The notes under the pieces are model-generated. The model saw only the letters and a list, made by a program, of their open reading frames with translations, had not been told where the DNA came from and did not search any database. This document shows positions 9,012 through 17,055 of a stretch of DNA of 64,000 bases, piece after piece (position 1 is the stretch's first letter; each line of letters begins with the position of its first letter). Source of the stretch: Labilithrix sp. (GTDB lineage Bacteria > Myxococcota_A > Polyangia > Polyangiales > Polyangiaceae). The translations under genes and the position numbers were made by a program. Location: positions 124,001 to 188,000 of the forward strand of contig JAHBWE010000009.1 in the NCBI GenBank assembly GCA_019637155.1, read 5' to 3'.

Positions 9012-10561
9012 AAGCGGCGGAAGAAGAAGACGGAGAGCCGCGGATGCCCACCCCGGTGACCGAGCGATCGGTCATGCTCGGGAAGTACCGCGTCATCGCG
9101 CGCCTCGGCACCGGCGGCATGGCGGAGGTGTTCCTCGCGGTCGCGCACGGCGCGATGAACGTGAACCGCCTCGTCGTCGTGAAGCGCCTGCGCGACGAGC
9201 TCGCGAGCGATCCCGCGTCGCGCGAGATGTTCCTCGACGAGGCGCGCCTCGCCGCGCGCCTCAACCACCCGAACGTGATCCAGACCTTCGAGGCGGGCGC
9301 CGAAGGCGGGAGCTGGTTCCTCGCGATGGAGTACGTCGAGGGACAACCCTTCAATCGTGTGCTCACGAAGCTGAAGCAAGAGGGGCGCGAGCTCGCGCCG
9401 AAGATGGCGGCGCGCATCGTCGCCGACGCGCTGAACGGCCTCCACTACGCGCACGAGCTGACCGACTTCGACGGCACGCCGCTCTCGATCGTGCATCGCG
9501 ACGTGAGCCCGCAGAACATGATGGTCACCTACGGCGGCGTCTCGAAGATCGTCGACTTCGGGATCGCGAAGGCGGCCGGCTCCGCGCAAACCGCGCACGG
9601 CGTCTTCAAAGGCAAAGTCGCGTTCATGGCGCCCGAACAAGTCCTCGGCGAGAACGTCGACGGCCGCGCCGACGTGTTCGCCGCCGGCATCGTGCTGTGG
9701 GAGGCCCTCACCGGGCAGCACCTCATGGCGGCGGAGTCGCCCGCGCGCACGCTCTACAACCTGATGAACAAGCAGATCCCGCGCGTCGCGGAGATCAACG
9801 ACCAGATCCCGCTCGCGCTCGACACGATCGTCGCGCGCGCGCTCGAGCGCGACGTCGACGAGCGCTACCCGACCGCGAAGGCGATGCGCGAGGCGCTCGA
9901 GGACTTCATCACCGCGGGCGGCGGCCTCTCCGCCGAGGCGGTCGGCGAGCTCGTCACCGATCTCTTCGCCGATCGGAAGAAGACGGTCCAGGCGCAGATC
10001 AAGGCGCAGCTCGCCGCGCTGTCGCTCGCGCGCGGGAGCGATCCCGACGTCTCGGTGAGCAAGACGCACGTGCGGCCCGCGCCCGCCGGCGTCATCGATC
10101 TCTCGGAGGCGCCGGAGGGCGACTCGCAGCCGTCCGTCTTCCGCGTCGTCACCACCGCCGCGAACACGCGCACGAACCCGATCGCGTTCGTCGCGCTCGT
10201 CGTCGTCACCGTCCTCGCGCTCGGCGTGAGCGGGCTCGCGCTCCATCGCGCGCAGAGTCCGCCCGCCGCCGCCGCTCCGCCGTCGGTGATCACGGTCACG
10301 GTCCCGACGCCGGCCGCGCCGCCGCCGCCGAGCGCCGCCGCCACCGAGCCGCCCGCGCCTCCGACGATGACGGCGACGCAAGCGCCCGCGCCGAAGCCCG
10401 CGCCGGTCGTGGCGCGGCCCCCAGCGGGCCGCGCGTCGCCGGCGACCTCCCCCGCGACCACACCGGACGAACCGGCACGGCACTCCTCGCCGGCGTCCCA
10501 AGAACCTCGTCCGCCGGCGGCGGAGACGGCGCGCGGAAGGACCTTCCGCCGCGATCTATGA
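9008..10561 (+). CDS. Membrane-anchored eukaryotic-like Ser/Thr protein kinase
   Basis: 517 residues from GTG 9008, which overlaps the upstream stop (ATG 9044 is an alternative). The kinase domain shows the Gly loop LGTGGMAEVF, VVVKRL lysine, catalytic loop HRDVSPQN and DFGIAK. The catalytic loop has Ser where most kinases have Lys (HRDxKPxN), a variant common in myxobacteria. A single membrane helix near residues 390-412 (FVALVVVTVLALGVSGLAL) is followed by a long Pro/Ala-rich tail. Likely phosphorylates the FHA activator encoded just upstream; this is inference from context. Confidence 0.92.
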   Translation: MKAAEEEDGEPRMPTPVTERSVMLGKYRVIARLGTGGMAEVFLAVAHGAMNVNRLVVVKRLRDELASDPASREMFLDEARLAARLNHPNVIQTFEAGAEGGSWFLAMEYVEGQPFNRVLTKLKQEGRELAPKMAARIVADALNGLHYAHELTDFDGTPLSIVHRDVSPQNMMVTYGGVSKIVDFGIAKAAGSAQTAHGVFKGKVAFMAPEQVLGENVDGRADVFAAGIVLWEALTGQHLMAAESPARTLYNLMNKQIPRVAEINDQIPLALDTIVARALERDVDERYPTAKAMREALEDFITAGGGLSAEAVGELVTDLFADRKKTVQAQIKAQLAALSLARGSDPDVSVSKTHVRPAPAGVIDLSEAPEGDSQPSVFRVVTTAANTRTNPIAFVALVVVTVLALGVSGLALHRAQSPPAAAAPPSVITVTVPTPAAPPPPSAAATEPPAPPTMTATQAPAPKPAPVVARPPAGRASPATSPATTPDEPARHSSPASQEPRPPAAETARGRTFRRDL

Positions 10562-11010
10562 GCGCGAGGCTCAGGGGGGTGCCGATGATGCTTGCTCTCT
10601 ACGTCGGAGTCGGGGTCGCGTGCATCACGTCGCGCGAGGCCCTCGTCTTGGATCCGAACGCCGACGCGGCCGCGCCGCTCCGCCGCGACGACGCCGACGA
10701 GATCCCGTGCGACGCGCGGCGCGTGCTCGAGACGATCTGCCAGCAGTGCCACACGCGGCCGCCCGCGAACGGCGCGCCGTTCCCGCTCCAGACGCGCTCC
10801 GACGTCCTCGCGTCCTACGGCGGGATGGTGCTCCGCGATCTGATGATCGAGCAGCTCACCGCGCGACGCATGCCGCTCGCGCCGGTGACGATCGCGGACG
10901 ACGAGCGAAGGACGCTGCTCGCGTGGCTCCGCGCCGGCGCGCCGGCGGACCCGCCGTCGGCGTGCGCGCGCGACGCCGCGGTCGATTCCGAAGCAGGGGG
11001 TGACCAATGA
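10558..11010 (+). CDS. Small monoheme cytochrome c-like lipoprotein
   Basis: 150 residues; the ATG overlaps the kinase stop (ATGA). A short hydrophobic N-terminus ends in a lipobox-like GVAC. One CxxCH (CQQCHT, residues 61-66) is followed by a Met in ARRMPLAP that could be the second haem ligand. This resembles the cytochrome c domain found in myxobacterial secreted proteins. Its place inside a kinase operon suggests a redox input or envelope sensor, but that is speculation. Confidence 0.65.
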   Translation: MSARLRGVPMMLALYVGVGVACITSREALVLDPNADAAAPLRRDDADEIPCDARRVLETICQQCHTRPPANGAPFPLQTRSDVLASYGGMVLRDLMIEQLTARRMPLAPVTIADDERRTLLAWLRAGAPADPPSACARDAAVDSEAGGDQ

Positions 11011-11996
11011 ACCGGAGACTCATGCACCAACTGATCAGGAGCTCTTTCGTCGCCGTTTTCCTCTTCGCCGCGACCCTCGCGCGCGCCGACGACGACGCGG
11101 CCGCCGAGGCGAAGAAGCAGTTCCGCGCCGGCGTGAACCTGCTCGACGATCCCGACGGCGCGAAGTACGAGGAGGCGTTCCACGCCTTCAAGAAGGCCTA
11201 CGCGCTGTCGCAGAACCCGCGCGTGCTCGGGAACGTCGGCTTCTGCGCGATGCACCTCGAGCGCGACGGCGAGGCGATCGACGCGTACGCCGCCTACCTG
11301 CGCGACGCGTCGGACATCGACGAGCGCGAGCGCGAGCAGATCCAGCGCGACCTCGCGACGCTCACCTCGACCGTCGCGAAGATCCGCGTCGTCGTGCGCC
11401 ACCCCGCGACCGCCTTCACGCTCGTCGACACGCGCGCGCAGACGCGCGGCCCCGCGGTCGAGAACTCGTACGAGATCCAGGGCAAGGAGATCTCGCTCCG
11501 CGTGCGGCCGGGGCGCCACACGTTCCGCGTGCGCGCGGCGGACGCCGAGTCGCTGAGCGTCGACGCGTCGCTCGAGCCCGCGTCCGACACCACCCACGAG
11601 CTGACGTTCCCGCCGCCGCGCGTCACGACGCCGCTCGTCGTCCGCGAGACGTCGCCCTCGCTCGCGGGCCCGATCGCGCTCGGCGCGGCCGGCGTCGTCG
11701 TCCTCGGCGCCGGCGTCACGGCGGGCCTCCTCGCGCGATCGAAGCAAGGCTCGATCGAGGACCGATGCCCGAACGATCTCTGCCCCGCGACCTACGACCT
11801 CGAGTCGGAGCGCACCACCGCGAAGACCTACGGCACCGTCGCCGACGCCGCGTTCGTCGGCGGCGGCGTGCTCGTCGCCGGCGCCGCGCTCTGGTACGTG
11901 CTGCAGCCGAAGCGGCGCACGACGAGGCCGTCGACCACCGCGAGCGCGATGTGCACACCGGCGGGCTGCGGCTTCGTCGTGGGGCGAGGCTTCTGA
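11007..11996 (+). CDS. TPR/PEGA-type envelope protein
   Basis: 329 residues, ATGA overlap with the previous stop. A cleavable signal peptide ends near LARADDD. TPR-like helices follow (residues about 30-120, FHAFKKAYALSQNPRVLGNV), then a PEGA-like beta domain (RVRPGRHTFRVRA). Two membrane helices near the C-terminus bracket a short Cys-containing loop. This architecture recurs in myxobacteria next to Ser/Thr kinases, and a close relative by layout is encoded at 52420-53367 in this window. Probably presents a periplasmic scaffold; role unknown. Confidence 0.72.
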   Translation: MNRRLMHQLIRSSFVAVFLFAATLARADDDAAAEAKKQFRAGVNLLDDPDGAKYEEAFHAFKKAYALSQNPRVLGNVGFCAMHLERDGEAIDAYAAYLRDASDIDEREREQIQRDLATLTSTVAKIRVVVRHPATAFTLVDTRAQTRGPAVENSYEIQGKEISLRVRPGRHTFRVRAADAESLSVDASLEPASDTTHELTFPPPRVTTPLVVRETSPSLAGPIALGAAGVVVLGAGVTAGLLARSKQGSIEDRCPNDLCPATYDLESERTTAKTYGTVADAAFVGGGVLVAGAALWYVLQPKRRTTRPSTTASAMCTPAGCGFVVGRGF

Positions 11997-12844
11997 TGCG
12001 CGCCCACCTCCTCCCGCTCCTCCTCCTCGCGGTGACGTCCTGCACGGCGTCGCTCGATCTCGATCGCTTCCGGAAGGAAGAAGCGAAGACGTCGACCAAC
12101 GTCGTCGCGAGCGTGACGTACATCGACTTCCGCTTCATCGCGCGGAGCATGCTCCCGCACGTCGGCGAGGACATGGAGCTCCGCCTCGTCGACAAGGCGA
12201 ACACGGTCCAGGGGAAGGCGGTCTACGCCAACGTCAACCGCACCGAGTTCAAGATCGAGTGTCCGAAGTTCGTGCCGAAGTCGGGCGGCCCCTTCCGCGT
12301 CGACTTCTGGGCCGACCACAACTTCTCGGGCAAGTACGACGGCATCGTCGGCGGCATCAACGACAAGGACCACGCGTGGCGGCGTGAGCTCGTCGAGCCT
12401 TATCCCGAGGACGTGCAGATCGTCGACGGCGGGTTCGTCCTCAACTTCCTCCACGACACCGCGTTCGTCGACATCTTCACCGACCTCGAGGGCAACGCGA
12501 TCTCGGGCGAGGAGGAGCTCCTCCCGTTCCAGCTCTCGCTGAAGGGGATCGAGGCGTACACCGAGAAGTCGATCGAGGTCCGCGTCGCCGACAAAGGGAG
12601 CGGCCGCCTCGTCGGCCTCCATCGACGCAGCGTGGTGCGCGCGCCGTACGTCGCCGAGGTGACAGGCGTGCTCGACTCGCAGACGCCATACGAGGTCTCC
12701 GTCTTCGTCGACGCGGACGCCAACGACGAATACGGACCCGGCGACCCGTCGTGGAAGGTCGAGCTCGTCTCGAGCGAGATCGGGATCGTGGCGGACCTCG
12801 ACCTCGCGACGGCGGCGCAGGCGCCGCTGGGAGACGTCCGATGA
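11996..12844 (+). CDS. Secreted lipoprotein of unknown function
   Basis: 282 residues; the ATG overlaps the upstream TGA by one base. The signal peptide ends in the lipobox AVTSC. The mature part is rich in beta-strand-like stretches and has two repeats of similar sense (FRVDFWADHNFSGKYDG and YEVSVFVDADANDEYGPGD), both with Asp/Asn-rich loops that look like possible calcium-binding turns. No family recognised. Within the kinase operon it is probably an outer-membrane or periplasmic component. Confidence 0.7.
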   Translation: MRAHLLPLLLLAVTSCTASLDLDRFRKEEAKTSTNVVASVTYIDFRFIARSMLPHVGEDMELRLVDKANTVQGKAVYANVNRTEFKIECPKFVPKSGGPFRVDFWADHNFSGKYDGIVGGINDKDHAWRRELVEPYPEDVQIVDGGFVLNFLHDTAFVDIFTDLEGNAISGEEELLPFQLSLKGIEAYTEKSIEVRVADKGSGRLVGLHRRSVVRAPYVAEVTGVLDSQTPYEVSVFVDADANDEYGPGDPSWKVELVSSEIGIVADLDLATAAQAPLGDVR

Positions 12845-13452
12845 CGGCGAAGAAGCGGCGCGACTCGAAGGACGAGGCCTCGTTCGAGGGCCTCGTCGAT
12901 CTCGGCAGCATCCCCCCGACCTCCGGGCCCGGCGCGGTCGACGTGCACGCGGCGAGCACCGCGGTCGCCGATCTCCCGCCCGGCCTCCTCGAGGAGCTGC
13001 GCCGCGCGAAGCCGGCCGATCCGCAAGCGACGGTGGAGCGGCGCAAGTTCGAGCCGCCGCCGGAGGCGTCGCGCTTCACCGACGAAGCCCCGACCGCGCC
13101 CGGCACCGGCAGCCAGCGCCGCGCGGCGATCCCCGATCCTCCGGAGCCGCCGCCTTCGGGCGGAAAGAACGGCGACCTCCTCGCCGCCGTGAACGCCGCG
13201 CTCGCGGCCGCGGGGGCGGCGAAGCTCGAGGCCGACGCGGCCGCGACGCGCGACTCCGCCCCTCACGACGACGCCACCGCGCGCATGCCCGCGTTCGTGT
13301 TCCCGCCGCCGGTGATCGAGCGGGCGCGGTCGACGCCGGAGCCGATCGTGCGCCGTCGCTCGCGGCTCCGCGCGGTCGGCCTGACGCTCATGCTGCTCCT
13401 TCTCGCGGCGGCGGGCGCCTTCGCCGGGCGGCGGTTCGCGCGTCTTCGTTGA
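12841..13452 (+). CDS. C-terminally membrane-anchored unknown protein
   Basis: 203 residues; ATGA overlap with the previous gene, last of the overlapped operon that begins at 7599. The N-terminal 170 residues are low-complexity (Pro/Ala/Asp-rich, probably disordered) and cytoplasmic. One helix near the end (LTLMLLLLAAAGAFAGRRF) would anchor it to the inner membrane, with Arg residues on both sides. No domain recognised. Could be a kinase substrate because it is Thr/Ser-containing and disordered; this is only inference. Confidence 0.6.
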   Translation: MTAKKRRDSKDEASFEGLVDLGSIPPTSGPGAVDVHAASTAVADLPPGLLEELRRAKPADPQATVERRKFEPPPEASRFTDEAPTAPGTGSQRRAAIPDPPEPPPSGGKNGDLLAAVNAALAAAGAAKLEADAAATRDSAPHDDATARMPAFVFPPPVIERARSTPEPIVRRRSRLRAVGLTLMLLLLAAAGAFAGRRFARLR

Positions 13453-13467
13453 TGTACGCTGCACGCG

Positions 13468-14997
13468 ATGCGGATCTCCGGCATCGCGCGGCGCGTGAGC
13501 GGCGACGGCGCCGTCCTCGAGCGGGCGCGCGTGCTCGCGGGCGCGGAGGAGCTCGCGTCGTTCGAGCGCGTAGAGCCGTTCGAGCTCGAGACCGACACCG
13601 GCGAGCGCGTACGCGTCGAGCTCGCGAGGTCGCTCCGGATCGAGCCGGCCGAGGAGCGCGACCTCCCCTGGAAGGAGATCGAGGGAGACGCGAGCCTCGC
13701 CGCGCTGCGGGTGAAGAACGCGCCCGGGCCGCACGTGAAGGTCCGCCTCGTCCGCGCGCGCGTCGAGGATGGCGCGCGGGTCGAGCTCCTCGCCGAGGAC
13801 GACGCCGAGCACGTGTTCGCGGTGACCTCGAGCCACCGCCGCGCGCCCGAGCGCCGGATCGCGGGCATCACCGCGCGCGCGATCGCGACGGGGGACGACG
13901 CCGCCGCGATCGTCGATCGAATGGTCGCGCCCACCGCGAAGAGCAGGCCGCAGGCGGCGACGACGCCCCGCGCGCGCCTCGGCAGGGCTCCGCGCGTGCT
14001 CGAGCTCGCCCTCGCGATCGCGGGCGCGCTCCTCCTCGGCGTCGGGTGGACGATGGAGCTGTCGCCGCTCTCGGTCGATCTCGCGGCGCTGGGAGGTGTC
14101 CTCCTCGGCGCGGCGGCGCTCAGGTGGACGGCGGCGCGCACGCCTCGCTTCGTCAGCGGCGGACGCAAGGTCGGGAAGCTGAGCCGCCTCGATCCCGGCT
14201 TCGCGTTCCTCATGCTCCTCGTCGTCTTCGGCTCCTTCATCGGCGGCTCCGCGCTCACGGACCATGCGACGCCGTGGCAGGACCTGCGCGGGCGGGACGT
14301 GTACAACGCGAGCCCCTTGAGCCTCCTGTGGCTCGGCCTCTTCGGCGCGGGCTCGTTCGTCGCCGCGCTCGTGGTGGGGCGCGCGGAGGCGAGGCTCGTC
14401 CGCGTCCTCCTCCGCGCGCCGCGGCTCCCTCGGGAAGGTGCGCTCGAGCGCGCGTGGGGATCGTTCTCCGGCGTCGTGCGCGACCCGACGCCGGTCACGG
14501 CGGAGGGCGAGGCGGTAGCGATCGTCCACGTCGTGAGCGAGGAGATCGTCGACGGCTCCAACCCGAACATCTACACGGAGCGCTTGCTCTCGAAGGGCAC
14601 GTTTTTCCTCGACGGCGAGGGCGGTCAGAGCCTCGAGGTCCACCCCGACGACGCGGTCTGGGCGTCGACGGTGGGCCTGCGCGTCCAGAAGAAGGAGGGC
14701 TCGAAGACGTTCGTCGAGCACGTGAGCGCGGTCCCGCTTCGCGGCTCCGTCCTCCTCGCCGGGCGCGTCGATCGAGGCGCCGGCGACGAGGACGCGCGCG
14801 TGAAGGCGACCGGCGTCGAGTCCCTCCTCTTCGTCGCCGTGCGCGAGGGCGGAGACGCGCGCATGGAGTGCCGCGCGGTCCTCTTCATGCGCCGGCTCGC
14901 GTTGCTCGTCGCGCTCACGGTGACGGCCGGCGCGGTCCTGACCGCGATCGTCGCGGAGCCGCGCCTGCCGGCGTTCAACATGCCGGAGGGAGATTAG
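13468..14997 (+). CDS. Polytopic membrane protein of unknown function
   Basis: 509 residues from ATG 13468, 15 bp after the preceding operon. A soluble N-terminal part (1-165) with a possible OB-like beta fold is followed by four hydrophobic segments (about 177-200, 205-222, 247-268, 286-310), a soluble C-terminal domain (about 320-470; NPNIYTERLLSKGTFFLD), and a final helix near 474-495. It resembles GIDE-type E3-ligase-like bacterial membrane proteins only loosely, and no Cys/His metal motif is visible. Its stop overlaps by 4 bp the stop of the convergent ABC ATPase gene. Confidence 0.6.
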   Translation: MRISGIARRVSGDGAVLERARVLAGAEELASFERVEPFELETDTGERVRVELARSLRIEPAEERDLPWKEIEGDASLAALRVKNAPGPHVKVRLVRARVEDGARVELLAEDDAEHVFAVTSSHRRAPERRIAGITARAIATGDDAAAIVDRMVAPTAKSRPQAATTPRARLGRAPRVLELALAIAGALLLGVGWTMELSPLSVDLAALGGVLLGAAALRWTAARTPRFVSGGRKVGKLSRLDPGFAFLMLLVVFGSFIGGSALTDHATPWQDLRGRDVYNASPLSLLWLGLFGAGSFVAALVVGRAEARLVRVLLRAPRLPREGALERAWGSFSGVVRDPTPVTAEGEAVAIVHVVSEEIVDGSNPNIYTERLLSKGTFFLDGEGGQSLEVHPDDAVWASTVGLRVQKKEGSKTFVEHVSAVPLRGSVLLAGRVDRGAGDEDARVKATGVESLLFVAVREGGDARMECRAVLFMRRLALLVALTVTAGAVLTAIVAEPRLPAFNMPEGD

Positions 14998-16136
14998 GTC
15001 AGCTCCATCACGCGCTGCTCGAGGCCCTTGCCCTTCGTGACCTGGCTGATGCGGGCCTGGTTGTTGAGGAGGCACCAGAGGACGTGTCCGATGACGGTCT
15101 CCGCGTCGACGGAGCCGCGATCGAAGTAGATGACGAGCTCGCGACGGTCCTCGTCGTACTCGACGCGCTTCACCATCGGCAGGTCGCGGACCTGCGCGAC
15201 GGGGGTCGGGCCCGCGCCGAGGCGGACGCGGACCTCCTCGCTCGAGGCGGTGAGCTCCGTGATCGTCCCGCTCGCGACGACGCGGCCGCGATCGAGGATG
15301 CAGGCGGCGTCGCAGATCTCCTCCAGCTCCTGGAGGTTGTGGCTCGAGACGACGAGGGTGCAGCGACCCTTGCGCCGCTTGATGAGCTGGCGGACCTCGT
15401 AGGCGACGCGCGGATCGAGGCCCGCGGTCGGCTCGTCGAGGAGCACGATCTCCGGATCGCCGAGGAGCGCCTGCGCGAGCTGCACGCGCTTCGACATGCC
15501 GTGCGAGAGCTGGCCGCAACGGAGCGACCACCAGTCCTTGCCGTCGACCTCCTCGAGCACCTCGCGCGCCTCGGCCTCGACCCGATCGGGCGGGACGTCC
15601 TGCAGCTGCGCCATGTGCATGAGGAACTCGCCGACCTTGTCCCAGGGCGGGAGCAGCGCGTCCTGCGGGAGGACGCCGACGCGCGAGCGGAGCTCGTCGA
15701 CCTGCGTCGGCTCGTAGCCGAGCATCTCGAGCTGGCCGCTCGTGGGGCGCAGGAAGCCGGCCATCATCGAGAACGTCGTCGTCTTGCCGGCGCCGTTCGG
15801 GCCGATGAGGCCGTAGACCTGTCCTTGCTTCACCTTGAGCGAGATCTGATCGACCGCCGTCTTCACGCCGAAGCGCTTCGTGAGCTTGTTGATGCGGATC
15901 GCGATCTCGACGTTCTTCTTCTTCCGCTTCGACGCGGCCTTCTCCGGCAGCGGCGCCGGCATGTAGCCGGTGGGCGCGGGCGCGGTGACGTCGTTCGGCG
16001 AGGCGACGGGGCGCGTCTCTTCGTCCGCGGCGGACTTGGTCTCTTCCTTCTTCGTCTCTTCGGCCTTCGTCTCTTCTTCCGGGGGCGGCGGCGCGGCGTC
16101 CTTCTTCTCTTCCACCGCGGTCTCTTCGGCGGACAT
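14994..16136 (-). CDS. ABC-2 type exporter, ATP-binding subunit
   Basis: 380 residues from ATG 16136. An unusual first 80 residues are Glu/Lys/Pro-rich and disordered (EETKAEETKKEETK). The nucleotide-binding domain follows with Walker A GPNGAGKTT, a signature region read as QLSHGMSKRVQLAQ and Walker B EIVLLDEPTAG. Its start overlaps the stop of the permease gene upstream by one base, so the two are translationally coupled and form an exporter. Cargo unknown; gliding-type (GldA) and drug or polysaccharide exporters share this layout. Confidence 0.9.
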   Translation of the reverse strand: MSAEETAVEEKKDAAPPPPEEETKAEETKKEETKSAADEETRPVASPNDVTAPAPTGYMPAPLPEKAASKRKKKNVEIAIRINKLTKRFGVKTAVDQISLKVKQGQVYGLIGPNGAGKTTTFSMMAGFLRPTSGQLEMLGYEPTQVDELRSRVGVLPQDALLPPWDKVGEFLMHMAQLQDVPPDRVEAEAREVLEEVDGKDWWSLRCGQLSHGMSKRVQLAQALLGDPEIVLLDEPTAGLDPRVAYEVRQLIKRRKGRCTLVVSSHNLQELEEICDAACILDRGRVVASGTITELTASSEEVRVRLGAGPTPVAQVRDLPMVKRVEYDEDRRELVIYFDRGSVDAETVIGHVLWCLLNNQARISQVTKGKGLEQRVMELT

Positions 16137-17008
16137 CAGACGTCCCTCTTCGCGAAGAGCGTGCTCGAGGTGGCGAGGAGCGCGGCGGCGAAGCCGAAGC
16201 AGACCGCGAGCCCGGTGAGGAACGGACCGACCTGCGGCGAGAGCAGGAAGCGATCGTAGAAGTTCGGGAAGATGAAGCACAACGGCGACGGCTTCGAGAT
16301 GACCTCGATGTCCGAGTGCCCCGGCGCCCACGCGATGATGTACACGAGCCACCAGATGAAGAAGACGCCGGCGGTCGAGAGGAGCGCGAGGATCGGCACG
16401 CGCATGAGCGAGCTGATGAAGACGGAGACGGCGCACCACATCCCGAGGATCGGCATCGACGCCGCCCAGAAGCGGAAGCCCCAGCTGACGATGTCGGCGA
16501 AGGGCGCCTCGCCGCGCGCGGACGCGACGATCCAGATGAGCGCGTGCATGCCGAGCGCGACGACGCCGCACGTGGCCCAGAGGCCGAGCCACTTCCCGAT
16601 GATGTACGAGCTGCGACGCGAGCGGACCGTCCAGTAGCGCACCGTCTTGTGCTGCCGCTCCGCCGAGACGGAGTCGAAGCCGAGGAGGAGGACGACCGCC
16701 GGCATCAGCACGAGCGACACCGCGAAGAGGAAGAAGATGAGACCGGGCGCGCGGCCGAGGTGCTCGCCCGTCTTCTCGTCCATGAACCACCAGCCGAAGA
16801 ACTTCTGCTTCGCCGCGATCAGCGCCTCGGGCGAGATGTCGTTCTCGTGCAGCTTCTTCTGTCGAACGTCGTCCGACTGCGCGAAGAGGAGCGCGAGGCC
16901 ACCGCCGCCGGCGACGGTGAGCACCGTGAGGATGATGCCCTTGATGCTTCGGAAGCTCTTACGCAGCTCGCGCTGCACCATGAAGCGTGTCTCGACGAAG
17001 GGATTCAC
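16136..17008 (-). CDS. ABC-2 type exporter, permease subunit
   Basis: 290 residues. Begins with a short cytoplasmic segment (VQRELRKSFRSIKG), then a membrane helix (IILTVLTVAGGGGLALLFA), a periplasmic loop, and five further hydrophobic segments. It includes the usual ABC-2 phrase VLLLGFDSVSAERQHKTVRY, where a cytoplasmic elbow helix touches the ATPase. Works with the ATP-binding subunit at 14994-16136. Substrate cannot be inferred. Confidence 0.88.
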   Translation of the reverse strand: MNPFVETRFMVQRELRKSFRSIKGIILTVLTVAGGGGLALLFAQSDDVRQKKLHENDISPEALIAAKQKFFGWWFMDEKTGEHLGRAPGLIFFLFAVSLVLMPAVVLLLGFDSVSAERQHKTVRYWTVRSRRSSYIIGKWLGLWATCGVVALGMHALIWIVASARGEAPFADIVSWGFRFWAASMPILGMWCAVSVFISSLMRVPILALLSTAGVFFIWWLVYIIAWAPGHSDIEVISKPSPLCFIFPNFYDRFLLSPQVGPFLTGLAVCFGFAAALLATSSTLFAKRDV

Positions 17009-17055
17009 GCCCTCACGCTAGAACGGCTGTGCCGGCGAGGCAAACGTCCGGGACC